DNA of 64,000 bases from Rugalucina vietnamica (GCA_964017185.1 OZ024874.1:12643957-12707956); one strand, 5' to 3'. Positions 11,251 through 23,738 are shown, counted from the stretch's first letter. The notes: generated by a model from the sequence alone, not told the origin. Translations and numbers: made by a program.

Positions 11251-11396
11251 TTAGTTGACATAGACAAATGTAGTTTAAAATTTGTGTATGAGCCATGTTG
11301 TGGATTTCCATCACATCCAACACAAATGGAATGTATGCTTACAGAGGCTCAGAATGTTAATGTAATGTTAAGAAAATATAGAGATTTGAAGACTAT

Positions 11397-11633
11397 TGAG
11401 CCGCTGCATCAGAAAACCAACAATCTGCATATGCGAAAACCAAGGCGCAGACCAGCTTAGCGGTAACCGTGAAGCTGATCAGCGCCTTTGTTTTTGCTAC
11501 ACAGATAGCACATTTCCTCTTCTTCTTTAATCCAAAATCTCAAGCTTCTAGCCTGCTTCTGTGACAGTACAGGTTGGTTTTTGTCGGCCCTGGTTGAAAA
11601 CCCAAATTGTTTGTTTTCTCAGGCGAAGGCTCA
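11397..11633 (+). mobile_element. MITE-1 copy, complete
   Basis: It has TGAGCCGC and AAGGCTCA ends. AT borders both sides. Confidence 0.85.
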
Positions 11634-11668
11634 ATTTTGCAGTTACTCAGCAATGTTACTACACAGGG

Positions 11669-12118
11669 ATCTTGGTGACCTAGCTGTATAGAGTTTAGAC
11701 TCCTAATGGGGAGGTCCTAGGTTTGAACCCCACTAGCACCTGGCCCCAAGGTTGTAAAACTTTATTCATGCTCAGCTCAGCTGAGACTAAAATTAATCCT
11801 GCTCATAAATGTTGAAATGCAGACAACTGTCGGCATTTTAACATTTATAAGCAGAATAAATTTCAGGCTTTGATGATCTAAATCAGAAAATTCAATTTAT
11901 TTGGGCTATTTTAGTATTTATGAACAGTTTTAATTTCATGCTCAGCTGAGTTGAGCATGGACATATTTGTATAACCTGGGGACCAGGTCGCATCCTTGAG
12001 CAAGACACATTAACCCGTGTTGATTTTGGTTAATACCAAGGAAGTGATGGCTCCTTCTTGCCATGGCTGCAAAACGTTGTTGAATGGGTGTGTCATTAAC
12101 CACAAATCAAACAAATTG
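11669..12118 (+). mobile_element. tRNA-derived SINE interrupted by MITE-5
   Basis: The tRNA-like head (B box GGTTTGAACCCC) is at 11674-11741 and the body with AGGAAGTGATGGCTCC follows at 11990-12118. The two parts are separated by a MITE-5 element. Body and tail match the SINE at 1792-2000. Confidence 0.7.
11742..11992. mobile_element. MITE-5 copy nested in a SINE
   Basis: The inverted ends contain AAGGTTGTAAAACTTT and ATGCTCAGCTCAGCTGAG on the left, with their counterparts on the right. Related copies are at 29286-29517 and 58321-58558. Confidence 0.7.
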
Positions 12119-12228
12119 TTTGTTTTCTCATGAGGCGGCGCAAATGTTATCACACAGCTGCTCTGCACCTTTAATTTTCCATACGCAGAAAGCAGGATTT
12201 CTTATGACATAGCTCATGTATAGATTCT
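12113..12228. mobile_element. Degenerate MITE-1 fragment
   Basis: It contains TTTTCTCATGAGGCGGCGCA and decayed hairpin remnants. Confidence 0.45.
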
Positions 12229-12382
12229 TAAAATAGTGTAATATAGTCAGCATTAAGTGAATGTGGTGAAATACGCGTAAGCTTGTGACTGCTTCTTTGT
12301 GATTTTAAATGAGTTATGAACATTTCACTGCAAGTCAGTTGTGATATTGAATTAATTCATATAAAAATATCTGTCCATACAA

Positions 12383-12931
12383 CCTCTTTCAGAAACTCCT
12401 TTTTTCCAAATCTCAGTTTTCTAAAACACCTCTAGCAAAATATGATCATGTCACCCATTTGCATTTTTGAAATCTTAAATTGTGCCGCAAAAATTTTGAA
12501 AATTGGTTCACAAATATACATTTTATACCAAAAAATAATTTTGAATAGAGCTTTTCCATTGGAAAAATGGGGGCAAAGGAAGTACATTTAATTATTTTCT
12601 CAGAAAAATCGAAATTGATTGTTCTGTCTTTGAAATGCACAAAAGCAAAATAGGATTTTATATTTAACATAACTGAACTCCAAACACTTAAAATCATTCC
12701 ACAGATTTGCCAGAATTTCAATTTTGACAGTTTGGATTACCTTTCTTGTACATGCAAAATGCCTATCCAAAACGATTATTGGGCATAATTTTTTTTTTTA
12801 TTATTATTATTTTTTTTTTTAGGAACAGATTTTCATTTTTTTTTTTTTTTGTGGCACTTTTGGAATGCAAAAGGATGACATTTTCAAAAATCTCTCGAGG
12901 TGTTTCAGAAAAGGGTTTCTGAAAGATGGTG
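12383..12931. mobile_element. Foldback element with ~75-bp imperfect inverted repeats
   Basis: The sequence after CCTCTTTCAGAAACTCC at the left matches the complement of the sequence ending CTGAAAGATGG at the right. Both arms include AAACACCTC and a CCATTTGCATTTTTG-like block. No coding capacity is seen. Confidence 0.6.
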
Positions 12932-12957
12932 TAAGGATAGTAGTATTTCATTATTAT

Positions 12958-14131
12958 ACCCCGCCACTTCAAAAAGTGCGGGGTATTATGTTATACCCTC
13001 CGCAAAAAATTTGCGCTCGAGTGTCCGTCCGTCCGTCTGTCCGTCCGTCTGTCCGTCCGTCCGTCAGCGCTTCGTTTCCGTGCTCTAACTTGAGCATTTA
13101 TTGACCATTTTTCTTCAAACATTGTATAGGAGTTTATATCAGGAAGGAGTGGTTTGGGATTGAAGATGGGCAAATTTCGTCAAATAAGTACAGAGTTATA
13201 GCCCTTGATTTACTTTAAAATTTTGTTTCAGTGCTCTATCTTGAGCATTTATTGACCAATTTTCTTCAAACTTTGTATAGGAGTTCATATTAAGAAGGAG
13301 TGGTTTGGGATTATAGATGGGTAAATTTCGTCAAATAAGTACAGAGTTATGGCCCTTGATTTACGTTAAAATTTCGTTTCCGTGCTCTATCTTGAGCATT
13401 TATTGACCAATTTTCTTCAAACTTTGTAGAGGAGTTCATATTAAGAAGGAGTGGTTTGGGATTAGAGATGGGTAAATTTCGTCAAATAAGTACAGAGTTA
13501 TGGCCCTTGATTTACGTTAAAATTTCATTTCCGGGCTCTATCTTGAGCATTTATTGACCAATTTTCTTCAAACTTTGTATAGGAGCTAATATTAGGAAGG
13601 AGTGGTTTGGGATTGAAGATGGGTCAATTTTGTTGAATACGTACAGAGTTATGGCCCTTGACTTATATTAAAATTTCGTTTCCGGCCTATATCTTGGGCA
13701 TTTATAGACCAATTTTCTTCAAACTTTGTATAGGAGTTCATATTAGGAAGGAGTGGTTTGGGATTGAAGATGGGAAAATTTCGTCAAATAAGTACAGAGT
13801 TATGGCCCTTGATTTACGTTAAAATTTCATTTTAGGGCTCTATCTGGAGCATTTATTGACCAATTTTCTTCAAATTTTGTATAGGAGTTCATATCAGGAA
13901 GGAGTGGTTTGGGATTGAAGATGGGTAATTTTCGTCAAATAAATACAGAGTAATGGCCCTTGATTTATGTTACAATATTGTTTCTAGGCCCTATCTTGAG
14001 CATCTGTAGACCAATTTACTTCAATCTTTGTTAAGGAGTTCATATCTGGAAGATGTGGTTTGGTATTGTAGATTGATGTCGTCAAGATATTATGTGCATT
14101 TGTACTAAATTAAATTTGCGTGGCGGGGTAT
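12958..14131 (+). mobile_element. TATACCCCGCCAC element with seven 151-bp tandem units
   Basis: It begins ATACCCCGCCACTT and ends GCGTGGCGGGGTAT. A CCGTCC microsatellite follows the left end at 13019-13065. A unit containing GAGTGGTTTGGGATTGAAG then repeats with a very regular spacing of about 151 bp, near 13150, 13301, 13452, 13602, 13753, 13904 and 14055. No protein is encoded. Confidence 0.85.
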
Positions 14132-14334
14132 CATGCATGCCTGCAGCGCTTTTTATTGTTTACTGCCATACTTTAATGTTTTTGTTTGATTTTGTTAGAT
14201 GATTTGCTATAACATTCCTCAAGTGCTCGTACTGTATCATGTTCATTGTTTATTATCATGATGAAATCATATTGTAGTTTATTCTATGTGTTGTGTGATT
14301 ATTATGGAGAACATGCTGTTGAACATTTGTAATC

Positions 14335-14614
14335 CATCAGGATAACATGTCCGTGCAATGTATACCCACTTAAACCCCACTTTTAAAAGGTAAAACTGGG
14401 ATATGCAGGGGTAAACCTATTTTTCTTTTTTTTTGCTCCAAAACATAGATTGTGGGTACTCGTTAGAACCGCCTCCGTGAGGTGGTTCGTACGTGTACCC
14501 ACAATCTATGTTTTGAGCAAAAATAAGAAAAATATCAAACATTTTTTACTGAAAATTTTCTAATTTTACAACTGAAGAAAAATCTGTATATTAGATGGGC
14601 AAGTTTTTGTAATG
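14335..14614 (-). mobile_element. MITE-2 foldback copy
   Basis: It begins CATCAGGATAACATGTCC and ends near TTTTTGTAATG. The central stem tip is CCGCCTCCGTGAGGTGG. Confidence 0.85.
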
Positions 14615-14705
14615 GAAAATTTGTAATCACATTGTTGCAAGAGGATTGTTTTGTGGTTGTGTACTAATTATGGAGAACAGTACAGTTGAAAAATTTGAAA
14701 TAACA

Positions 14706-14940
14706 TTGTTAACACATTTAAGCCTGGCGTCTTTTTTATGGGACATAGGCAAACAGTATAGCCACAGATGTGATGCCACACAATGCGGCGTCCCATGTAT
14801 GGCTATTCTGTTTGATAAGACGATTTTCATCAAAAATTTACATGAAAATTAAAGTTCACTCCTGATGCCCCTAAAAATGAAAGTGGACTCACCTAAATGA
14901 TAACGATGGGAAAATCCATTTTGGTCAGATATGGGTTAAT
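14706..14940 (+). mobile_element. MITE-4 copy
   Basis: The ends GTTAACACATTTAAG and ATATGGGTTAAT are roughly inverted. The internal palindrome is GGCAAACAGTATAGCC with GGCTATTCTGTTTG. Related copies are near 28670-28830 and 50480-50705. Confidence 0.65.
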
Positions 14941-15094
14941 CGAGGGTGAGGTATGGGTATGCAGGCTGGTCATGATCTGCTCTTTTGTTTCGCTTGCCCT
15001 ATATATGATCTGTCTACTTTTTTAACTCCATGAAAATAAGTATTTTGCATCAGGCAAGCCTGGTGTTACACGTCTAATTTTGATATAGCCAAAG

Positions 15095-15165
15095 CTGATC
15101 ATGAAATAGGTCCTGCTCATAATGTTAAAATGCCAGCAAAAGTATGCCTTGCAATAACACAGTAA
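15095..15165. mobile_element. MITE-5 fragment
   Basis: A short match to the family interior (CCTGCTCATAATGTTAAAATG). Confidence 0.4.
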
Positions 15166-15216
15166 ATTGTTCATAATATTGCAAAAGATGGTTTTGTTAA
15201 AAGATATGGTACAATT

Positions 15217-15455
15217 TGAGCCACGGCATGAGAAAAAAACGGATTTTTGCCTATGTGAAAACAAAGACGCAGATCAGCTGTGCAGTAACTGCCCAGCTGA
15301 TCAGCACCTTTGTTTTTGCTTCTGGGATAAAACAATTCCTCATCTACCTCTACCCAAAATTTCAAGATTCTAGCTTTCTTCTGTGACTGTACAGGTCGTT
15401 TTGTGTTGGACCTGGTCGGAAACCCATAAGACTGGGTTTCTCGCGTCACGGCTTA
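15217..15455 (+). mobile_element. MITE-1 copy, complete
   Basis: It runs from TGAGCCACGG to CACGGCTTA. TT borders both ends. Confidence 0.85.
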
Positions 15456-15457
15456 TT

Positions 15458-15640
15458 TGGTGTGGGATGACATAGTGGTAGAGCACAGGACTCCGGAACG
15501 TCACGAGAGTCTCCCATAATTCTAAATGTAGTGTCCTTGGTAATGCTCTTTAAACTCCCCCTTATACTTGTTAATTCCAAGGAAGTGGAAGCACTGGTAG
15601 GCGATTTGCTGAAAAGTTGTTGATAAGGTCACCAAATATA
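15458..15640 (+). mobile_element. tRNA-derived SINE
   Basis: A tRNA-like head (ACATAGTGGTAGAGCACAGG) is followed by a body with CCAAGGAAGTGGAAGC, related to the SINE at 1792-2000. It abuts MITE-1. Confidence 0.6.
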
Positions 15641-15824
15641 CTCATCCGGTGTATTTGTAAATCAAATTTATTATATATAAATTGTATGTGCTCATGTATA
15701 AGTAATTAATTGTAATGGTCCTAAATTTCCAGATATTCGGGTATGGCAAAATATCGGAGACTTGGACTGCTCCAGGATAGCACAGACTGCTCTAATCACA
15801 CACATTCTTTTATGAAGATACATA

Positions 15825-15942
15825 TGAGCCACATCATGTGAAAAACTACTTTGCATATGCGAAAACAAAGGCGCAGATCAGCTTCGCAGTAACTGCGAAG
15901 CTGATCAGCGCCTTTGTTTTCGCTACACGGATAGTACAAATT
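15825..15942 (+). mobile_element. MITE-1 copy, tail missing
   Basis: The left terminus and a well-preserved hairpin are present. The element breaks off after GATAGTACAA, where a SINE begins. Confidence 0.75.
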
Positions 15943-15944
15943 CA

Positions 15945-16118
15945 TCTCCATGGCGCAGTGGTTATGTCGCTTGCCTTGTAATTCAGTGGCTTGTCTTGCC
16001 TTGTAATTCAGAATAATCCCGGGCTTCTTCAGTCTGTCAGATGAGACTGAGGTCCCGTCTCCATATGACCTTAGTTGTTAGGGGGACGTTAAACCCCAAA
16101 TCAACCAACCAACCATCT
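15945..16118 (+). mobile_element. SINE with GACGTTAAACCCCAAATCAA tail
   Basis: The tRNA-like head (GGCGCAGTGGTTATGTCGC) has a local duplication of TTGCCTTGTAATTCAG. It ends in a CCAACCAACCAACC tail that abuts the truncated MITE-1 copy. Confidence 0.65.
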
Positions 16119-16298
16119 CCATATGACCCTGTTGAGTGGGTCATAAAAGATCAAATCAGCCAATCAATTTGAAGCACACAAAAACATTTTTTATAGCTTA
16201 CCCTCCATTGATGGGTTGACTACATCAAACTTTGGTGTCAGGAAATTTAGGGCATTTACAGTATTTTTTCCATGTACGATTTTTATTGACTCTATTTC

Positions 16299-16390
16299 AC
16301 ACCGTACATAGGGCTCGTCAAATTCCAACTGGTACGTCAAATTCCAGATGTTTAAGTCAGCGCGTGCGTTTTGGCGGCTAAATTATTTTT
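16299..16390 (+). repeat. Left arm of a ~95-bp inverted repeat (partner at 18731-18826)
   Basis: This arm contains CTCGTCAAATTCCAACTGG and CAGCGCGTGCGTTTTGGCGG. The complement occurs 2.4 kb downstream with few differences. The intervening sequence may be a non-autonomous element or an inverted duplication. Confidence 0.75.
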
Positions 16391-17005
16391 GTTGTTTTTT
16401 CTTGTTTTAGTATACTTTAGCTAATGGTTTCAAAAGAATAATAATCGGCAGTCGTGTGTGGACCTCCACGCATCTGTACATACAGGTGTCATGGTCAGCT
16501 TATCCGTGGATTGGCGAAAACATTGCACGAAAGTCTTGAAACGGCACGTTTTCAGAAAACATCCATACTTTTTGCCAAATATCTCCATAACTAGAAATAA
16601 TTGAAAATCGCATGCTCGAATATTTATAGCTTAGTATCTATTTAAAAGCCTGATTTAAGCTTTTATTCAAATTAATTACTACTATTGATAGCGCAGCTCA
16701 TTCTATTGCACCATGTGTGATTTTACATGATACGAACCACGACAGTCGCTTTATACTTGAAAACCAGACGGACAATAGCTTTTGATACTTCAAATAACAG
16801 ACGTAGAAACGACTTTGGATACGTGTCGCATCAGACGTGTTGAGTGCGATTATTTCAAATACCCATGGCACCCTGGTATTGTTTGGCCTTCTTAAGCGGT
16901 CAACTTGGAAGTATACGTTCAAAAAATAAATTGTATTTCTTGAATTGGAAATGTTATGGATGTCATACAGTTTATAGATGGGTAAAGAGAAAATGGCCAC
17001 CTTAA

Positions 17006-17218
17006 AGACACACGACATTGATTCACTATATCAACATTTGCACAAAATGTTGAAACCGTAGAATCAACATTAAGACACACATTGTTGAAATATTGTTAAA
17101 ATAATGTTGGTTCGGTCAACCTTTAAACATTGTTGAATCAATTCGATTCAATGAATCAACATTGATTCTACAACATTGTTTCAAAGTTGAATGAATCAAC
17201 ATTGGTACTTTGTGTGTC
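17006..17218. repeat. AATCAACATTG-rich repeat flanked by AGACACAC/GTGTGTCT
   Basis: Short inverted ends (AAAGACACAC and TTGTGTGTCT) surround many direct and inverted copies of AATCAACATTG. It is probably a small MITE. Confidence 0.5.
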
Positions 17219-17417
17219 TGCTGTTTTGTTTCCACTCAAACACAGTATAACTTTATGAGAGTGATATAGTGGTCGGGGTTTGAAAAGGTACAAGCAGACA
17301 AAGATCAGGAAAAGGCATAATCAGAAAAAGATTTCCACCTGATTGTCTCAGTTCTTGATCCTTGGTTAATCTTGTTTTAAAGGCGCTGATAGTCAGCGAC
17401 CTTAACCACGGCCGGTT

Positions 17418-17885
17418 GTGCGGTCGTGTGATCTAGTGGGTAGTTAGTTCCCATCATCCTCCAGAGGTTTTGGTCTCGAACCCCGACCGACACATACGCG
17501 TGTCATGTTGATGACTTTTGAGCCCCCGGACTCTGTGGCAGTATGCAGGATGCACAATATATACATCAGTATATGTATTTGAAGGTGGTCGGGTTGCGAT
17601 ATGGGCACTCACCCATTGGGGGCTAAAGAAATAGATGGGCTGCTTGTACATCCAGGTAAAGCTTATACACTACTGACCGACCATCTGATTACTGGTTAAC
17701 CCCTCTGGTCTGAGCTTGCCCAAAACGTAAGTTGGCTTAGTTGGATGGTTATATTTCAAGCACTTGTAGGATGTCATGACATCCTCATTTTGCGTAAAAG
17801 TCCCATAAAATAGAGGCAACCTCCCGACATGACCTTTTCTGTTGACTGGGATGTAAAGCATCAATTCAAACAAACAAAAGCACAT
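17418..17885 (+). mobile_element. Long tRNA-type SINE
   Basis: The head has TGTGATCTAGTGGGTAG and a B-box-like GGTCTCGAACCCC. The far end carries GTTGACTGGGATGTAAAGC and an A/C-rich tail, like the SINE at 15945. Confidence 0.55.
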
Positions 17886-18730
17886 GTTTTTGTTCCGTTG
17901 GTATAAACATTAAATTCCATCAAAGAAGCACATTGGCAAACAAATAAAGCACAGGTTATGCCATGGTGTTTCTAGGGTGAAGACTCAACCGAGCAAAACC
18001 AGCAATCAGTTTGAACCCTGGTATGCCCAGGCACAGACCGCAAAGTTCAGTTCCGGCCCATGCCATACTGAATTTATAGTCAAAATTAGGGGTATACATA
18101 TAATTAAAGCTAGAAACAATGCGCTATTCGTAAATAATTCCCCGTCTCATGGCGCTTATACATGTGCGTGTACTGAGTCGCGTAGTGTTTCTATTTGAAT
18201 ATTTGAAATTGCTTTGCAGTAGCCATGTATCAGTTAAGTTATGTGGAATATTATCAAATGTTCACACTATCTGCTTTCATTTTTTTCCAAATTTCTATAT
18301 AGTCAAAAGTACAATCAGCTTTTTGTTCATCGACTGGCCATCTTGAGTAAAAAAGCGGCATATAAAATCGTTTAAAGACAATCGTTTCCTTCCCAAGTAA
18401 TGTTTTCTTTATGCAATTTATGGTTTGTAGCGATGCAAATTAAACCATATACTGACTATTGCATAACAAAGAAGTGTTTTAGTAGACCCGTATCATAAAA
18501 CGTTGATCTACCGTCTGGGTCATTCCGTATCGGCCGTCTGTAATTTCACTTATCATATGACATTCGCCCGTCTGTACTTTGGCGTATTGTTTTTGTCGCC
18601 AAGCGACAGAATAAAACGATAAATACACTGTAAAAGTTGATTATCAATGATCCTTCAGATGGAGATTGAAAAAATATAAGCCTCAATAAGATTATACCAT
18701 GAAAAGTTTAGGTATTCTTTGTAAAATACA
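17886..18730. other. Intergenic, nothing recognised
   Basis: No gene was recognised; open frames here are short and featureless. Confidence 0.5.
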
Positions 18731-18826
18731 GCAAAATAACTTACCCGCCAAAACGCACGCGCTGACATAAACATCTGGAATTTGACGTACCAGTTGGAAT
18801 TTGACGAGCCGTATGTACGGTGTGTA
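18731..18826 (-). repeat. Right arm of inverted repeat (partner at 16299-16390)
   Basis: Read on the minus strand it repeats the left arm, including GTACGTCAAATTCCAGATG and GCGCGTGCGTTTTGGCGG. In this arm the motif is followed by GTAAGT, a splice-donor-like hexamer absent from the other arm. Confidence 0.75.
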
Positions 18827-18896
18827 TTTATCCAGTAAGAATCTTGTTTCAATTGGTTCTCAACTTGTGTTTTGAAAACGAGTCACTGTATAAAAA

Positions 18897-19130
18897 TGAG
18901 CCTGTGCGTGAGAAAACCAACACTTTGGGTTTTGGCCCAGGTCTGACATAAACCAGGCTGTACAGTCCCAGAAGCAGGCTAGAAGCTTGAAATTTCGGAT
19001 ATAAGAAGAAGAAAGAGTGATCTATCTTTGTAGCAAAAACAAAGGCGCTGATCAGTTTTGCAGTTACTGCACAGCTGATCTGCGGCTTTGTTTTCACTTA
19101 TGCAAATTGGTTTTCTCACACACAGGCTCA
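18897..19130 (-). mobile_element. MITE-1 copy, complete
   Basis: TGAGCCTG and CAGGCTCA ends; AA borders both sides. Confidence 0.85.
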
Positions 19131-19541
19131 AATTGTTTGTAGATCTAGTAGTTCTATAGTATTGTACTCTCAATGCAACATTAATGATTTATCAACAAAT
19201 ATTTATACAGTAGTCTTCACTCAGATAATCATGCAAAATGCAGTATACATTTAAGAATTTTCAGAAATTACTTCTTTTCTACAGCATTTGTATTTTGAAT
19301 ATTAATCATGTTAAAAAGCACTAAATACACCTTCAGAACAAAAATGAGCACAAAAGATACATTTGGAAAATTTTGCACTTAAATGTCTTAGTCCAGTTAA
19401 ATTTGTGTGTTCTACGATGCTTCCTATGTGTTTCTATTGCATTTGTCACAAGTAAAATTATAAAATAAAAACCTTTTTGTTTTTCCAAACGATTTGTTTT
19501 CATTTCCTTCCAGTCAGGAAGAGCCTGCAGAAGCTTATAAT

Positions 19542-19772
19542 TGAGTCTCAATGTGAGAAAAATGGTCTTTGGGGTTTTTGACCAGGTCCGACACAAACCG
19601 GTTTTTACAGCCTCAGAAGCAGGCAAGAAGCTTGAGATTTTGGATTTAAAAAGGAGATGGATTGTACTATCTGCAGGCGCCGATCAGCTTTGCGGTTACC
19701 GCAAAGCTGATCTGCGCCTCTGTTTTCACATGCATGCAGATTAACATGTTTGTTTTCTGGTACGGCGGCTCA
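19542..19772 (-). mobile_element. MITE-1 copy, complete
   Basis: TGAGTCTC and GGCGGCTCA ends; AT borders both sides. Confidence 0.85.
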
Positions 19773-19920
19773 ATCATTTTTCCCTCTTCCATATTTCAGG
19801 AAGAGCATTTGCGAGTTAGTCGTAAAAAAATGTGCACTAAGTACTGATTGTATGCTTCTGTGAAGACTTGACAATGAGCAGCAGAGAGGGCATCAGTTAT
19901 GATTATGATTACCCATTTTT

Positions 19921-21450
19921 AGCTCACCTGAGCCGTCAGGCTCACAAGGTGAGCTTATAGTATACCCATGCTCCGTCGTCCGTCCGTCCGTCGTCCGTCC
20001 GTCCGTCGTCCGTCGTCCACCATTTTCAAAGATCTTCTCCTCTGAAACCGCTTGGCCAATCAAAGCCAAATTTTACATGAAGCATCTATGGGAAGGGGGA
20101 ACCAATGTGTATATAAATAATCCAGGTCACATGACCAAGAAGGCCGCCATGCCCATATATGGTAAAAACCCTTCAAAAATCTTCTTCTCCGGAACCACTG
20201 GACCGATTTCAACCAAACTTGGCATGAAGCATTAATGGCTCAAGCACTACAATGTATATATAAATCATGACCCTATGATGACCTTGACCTATTTTACGGC
20301 AAGGTCAACATAGGTCGCGAATGCATTTGAATGGGAAAAATTGTTAAATTGTCATTTAAAGGAAAATTCTTGCAGAAAATGAGCAGTAGGACTGAATATT
20401 AATGATTCTGAAAAAAATTGGGCACCAGGGGCTCATCCGCCCCCACCCCGGGGCAATATACATGTATATCTCCATAATATTCAAACATCTTCTCCTCTGA
20501 AACCGCTTGGCCAATCAAAGCGAAATTTTATGTGAAGCATCAATAGGAAGGGGTAACATATATGTATATAAAAAATCCAGGTCACATGACCAAGATGGCC
20601 GCCATGCCCATATATGGTAAAAACCGTTCAAAAATCTTCTTCTCCAGAACCGGTTGACCGATTTCAACGAAACTTGGCACGAAGCATCGATGGCTCAAGC
20701 ACTACAATGTATATATAAATCATGACCCTGTGATGACCTTGACCTATTTTACGGGAAGGTCAACATAGGTCACCAATGCATTTGAATGGGGAAAACTTTT
20801 AAAATGTCATTTAAAGTGAAAGTCTTGCAGGAAATGGGCAGTAGGACTGGATATTAATGATTCTGAAAAAAATTGGACCCCAGGGGCTCATGTGCCCCCA
20901 CCCCCGGGGCAATATACATGTATATTTCCATAATATTCAAACGTCTTCTCCTCTGAAACCGCTTGGCCAAACAAAGCCAAATTTTAAGTGAAGCATCTAT
21001 AGAATGGGGGAATCAATGTGTATATAAATAATCTAGGTCACATGACCAAGATGGCCGCCATGCCCATATATGGTAAAAACCCATCAAAAATCATCTTCTC
21101 TGAAACCAATAGACTGATTTCAAGGAAACTTGGCGTGAGGCATCGATGGCTAAAGTACTCCAATGTATATATAAATCATGACCCTGTGATGACCTTGACC
21201 AAGTTTATGGCAAGGTCAACATGGGTTGCCTGTGCATCTGAATTGGGAAAACTGTTAAAATGTCATTTGAAGGAAAAAGCCAACAGGAAATTGGCAAATG
21301 GACAGAATATTGAAGATTCTGAAAAAAGAAAATGGCCCAAGGGCTTATCTGCCCCTGCACTGGAGTTAAATACCATAATATTCAAACATGTTTATTGGTA
21401 TATGCAGCTGATCTCAGGTGAGCGTTTACAGGACCATTGGTCCTCTGGTT
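19921..21450 (+). mobile_element. GCTCACCTGAG-family element with three ~457-bp units
   Basis: The left end is AGCTCACCTGAGCC, then a CCGTCC-rich tract. Units recur at about 457 bp, marked by AATCTTCTTCTCC-type blocks near 20177, 20633 and 21090. Each contains TGACCTTGACC and ATGGCCGCCATGCCC. The right end is CTCAGGTGAGCG, then a block with CCATTGGTCCTCTGG. Confidence 0.82.
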
Positions 21451-22110
21451 TCAAGAGTAATTGATTAAATTATGACTGCTATCACAGAGGTATCAGATTA
21501 CTTTTATGATTATTGATTACATTTTTTTTATGTTATTTTTTTTATTTTTTGAACCGGCAATGCTTATTTTTTTCTGATGTTAAACCATATACCAGACCCA
21601 GTAGAATCAATAGAAACCAGACAGATGATGCTGGCCTGGCCATCAGAGATCTACCATTGAAGAAACATTGTGAGGAGACCTTGAACAATGTTGAAATTAC
21701 TATTTCTAATGCTATACATAGCTTCTGAACGAATTTATTGATTTTGACCAAACTTGCATAGAGACATTATGTTGATTAGATTTTGGTGACCATGACCTAA
21801 TTTTCAAGGTCAAAGCCCCTTTGAGACGATTTTTAGGTGCAATATCTTCTGAACCAATGGATGGATTTTGATCAAAATTGCACAGACAATGACATTGCTT
21901 GTAGGAGATTTGGTTCACTAAATGTTGGTGAAAAAATTTCTGATTATAATTACCCAATCTCTGATGAGCAGTGTGGCTAGGACAGCTGACCGTCCCGGCA
22001 GTGGATGTACAACAAATGTACAACCAAAAAATTATGACATTCTTCCTTGAAGACTGGAGTTGTAAGATAGTTCCCTTTTGTACCATGAATTTCATTTTAA
22101 CCATTATCAG
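21451..22110. other. Spacer between two related elements; faint repeat remnants
   Basis: Around 21720-21900 there are degenerate blocks with GATTTTGACCAAACTTGCA and AAGGTCAAAG, typical of the repeat arrays nearby. No gene is recognised. Confidence 0.4.
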
Positions 22111-23558
22111 CTCACCTGAGCCGAAGGCTCACAGGTGAGCTTATAGTATAGCCATGCTCCGGCGTCATCCATCATTTTCAAAGATCTCTGAAACCGCTTG
22201 GCCAATCAAAGCTAAATTTTATATGAAGCATCTGTAGGAAGGGGGAACCAATGTGTATATAAAAAAATCCAGGTCACATGACCAAGATGGCTGCCATGCC
22301 CATATATGGTAAAAACCCTTCAAAAATCTCCAAAACCGGTGGACCAATTTCAACGAAACTTGGCATGAAGCATCAATGGCTCAAGCGCTACAATGTGTAC
22401 ATAAATCATGACCCTGTGATGACCTTGACCTATTTTACGGCAAGGTCAACATAGGTCGCCAATGCATTTGAATGGGGAAAACTTTTAAAATATTTAAAGT
22501 GAAATGGGCAGTAGGACTGAATAATAATGATTCTGAAAAAACTTGAACCCAGGGGCTCATGTGCCACCACCTCAGGGCAATATACATGTATATCTCCATA
22601 ATATTCAAATGTCTTCTCCTCTGAAACCGCTTGGCCAATCAAAGCCAAATTTAATGTGAAGCATCAATAGGAAGGGGTAACCAATGTGTATATAAATAAT
22701 CCGGGTCACGTGACCAAGATGGCCACCATGCCCATATATGGTAAAAACCCTTCAGAAATCTTCTGGACCGATTTCAATGAAACTTGGCATGAAGTATTGA
22801 TGGCTCAAGTACTACAATGTATATATAAAGCATAACCCTGTGGTGACCTTGACCTATTTTATGGCAAGGTCAACATAGGTCGCCTATGCATTTGAATGGG
22901 GAAAACTTTTAAAAAAGTCATTTGAGGTGAAAATCTTGCAGGAAATGGGTAGTAGGACTGAATATTAATCAGTCTTAAAAAAGTTGGACCCAACGGCTTA
23001 TATGGCCCCACCCCGGGGCAATATACATGTATATTACCATAATATTCAAACATCTTCTCCTCTGAAACCGCTTTGCCAATCAAAGCCAAATTTTATGTGA
23101 AGCATCTATAGAATGGGGGAATGAATGTGTATATAAATAAACTAGGTCACATGACCAAGATGGCCGCCATGCCCATATATGGTAAAAACCCTTCAAAAGT
23201 TCTCTGAAACCAATAGACTGATTTCAAGAAAACTTTGCGCGAAGCATCTATGGCTAGAGTACTCCAATGTATATATAAATCATGACCTTGTGATGACCTT
23301 GACCAAGTTTATGGCAAGGTCAACATTATTGGGTTGCCTATGCATTTGAATGGGGAAAACTGTCAAAATGTCATTTGAAGGGAAAAGCCAGCAGGAAATT
23401 GGCAAATGGACAGAATATTGATTATTCTGAAAAAAAGAAAATGGCCCAAGGGCTTCATCTGCCCCTGCACTGGGGTTAAATACCATAATATTCAAACATG
23501 TTTATTGGTATATGCAGATCTCAGGCGAGCATTTACAGGACCATTGGTCCTCTGGTTT
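22111..23558 (+). mobile_element. GCTCACCTGAG-family element, second copy
   Basis: It has the same ends and the same internal units as the element at 19921-21450, with some units shortened. It ends CTCAGGCGAGC and a CCATTGGTCCTCTGG block. Confidence 0.8.
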
Positions 23559-23738
23559 TGGTTGTGCTTTTTGGTGGATGTAAAAATTACCATGAAAGGG
23601 ATACACACGCTGTTAAACTTTTGTGAGAGGTGGTTTAATTCTGTGATTATTTTATTCAGGGCTTCTCCAGTTATTTAGACAAGAATCTAAACCAATGTTC
23701 CTTCTCCATATGACGAGGCTCAACATAAAACTTTATAA

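Noticed and set aside
12999-13070. CCGTCC runs considered as a CRISPR or regulatory array
   Set aside because: They are simple microsatellites at element ends, without unique spacers; the host is a eukaryote.
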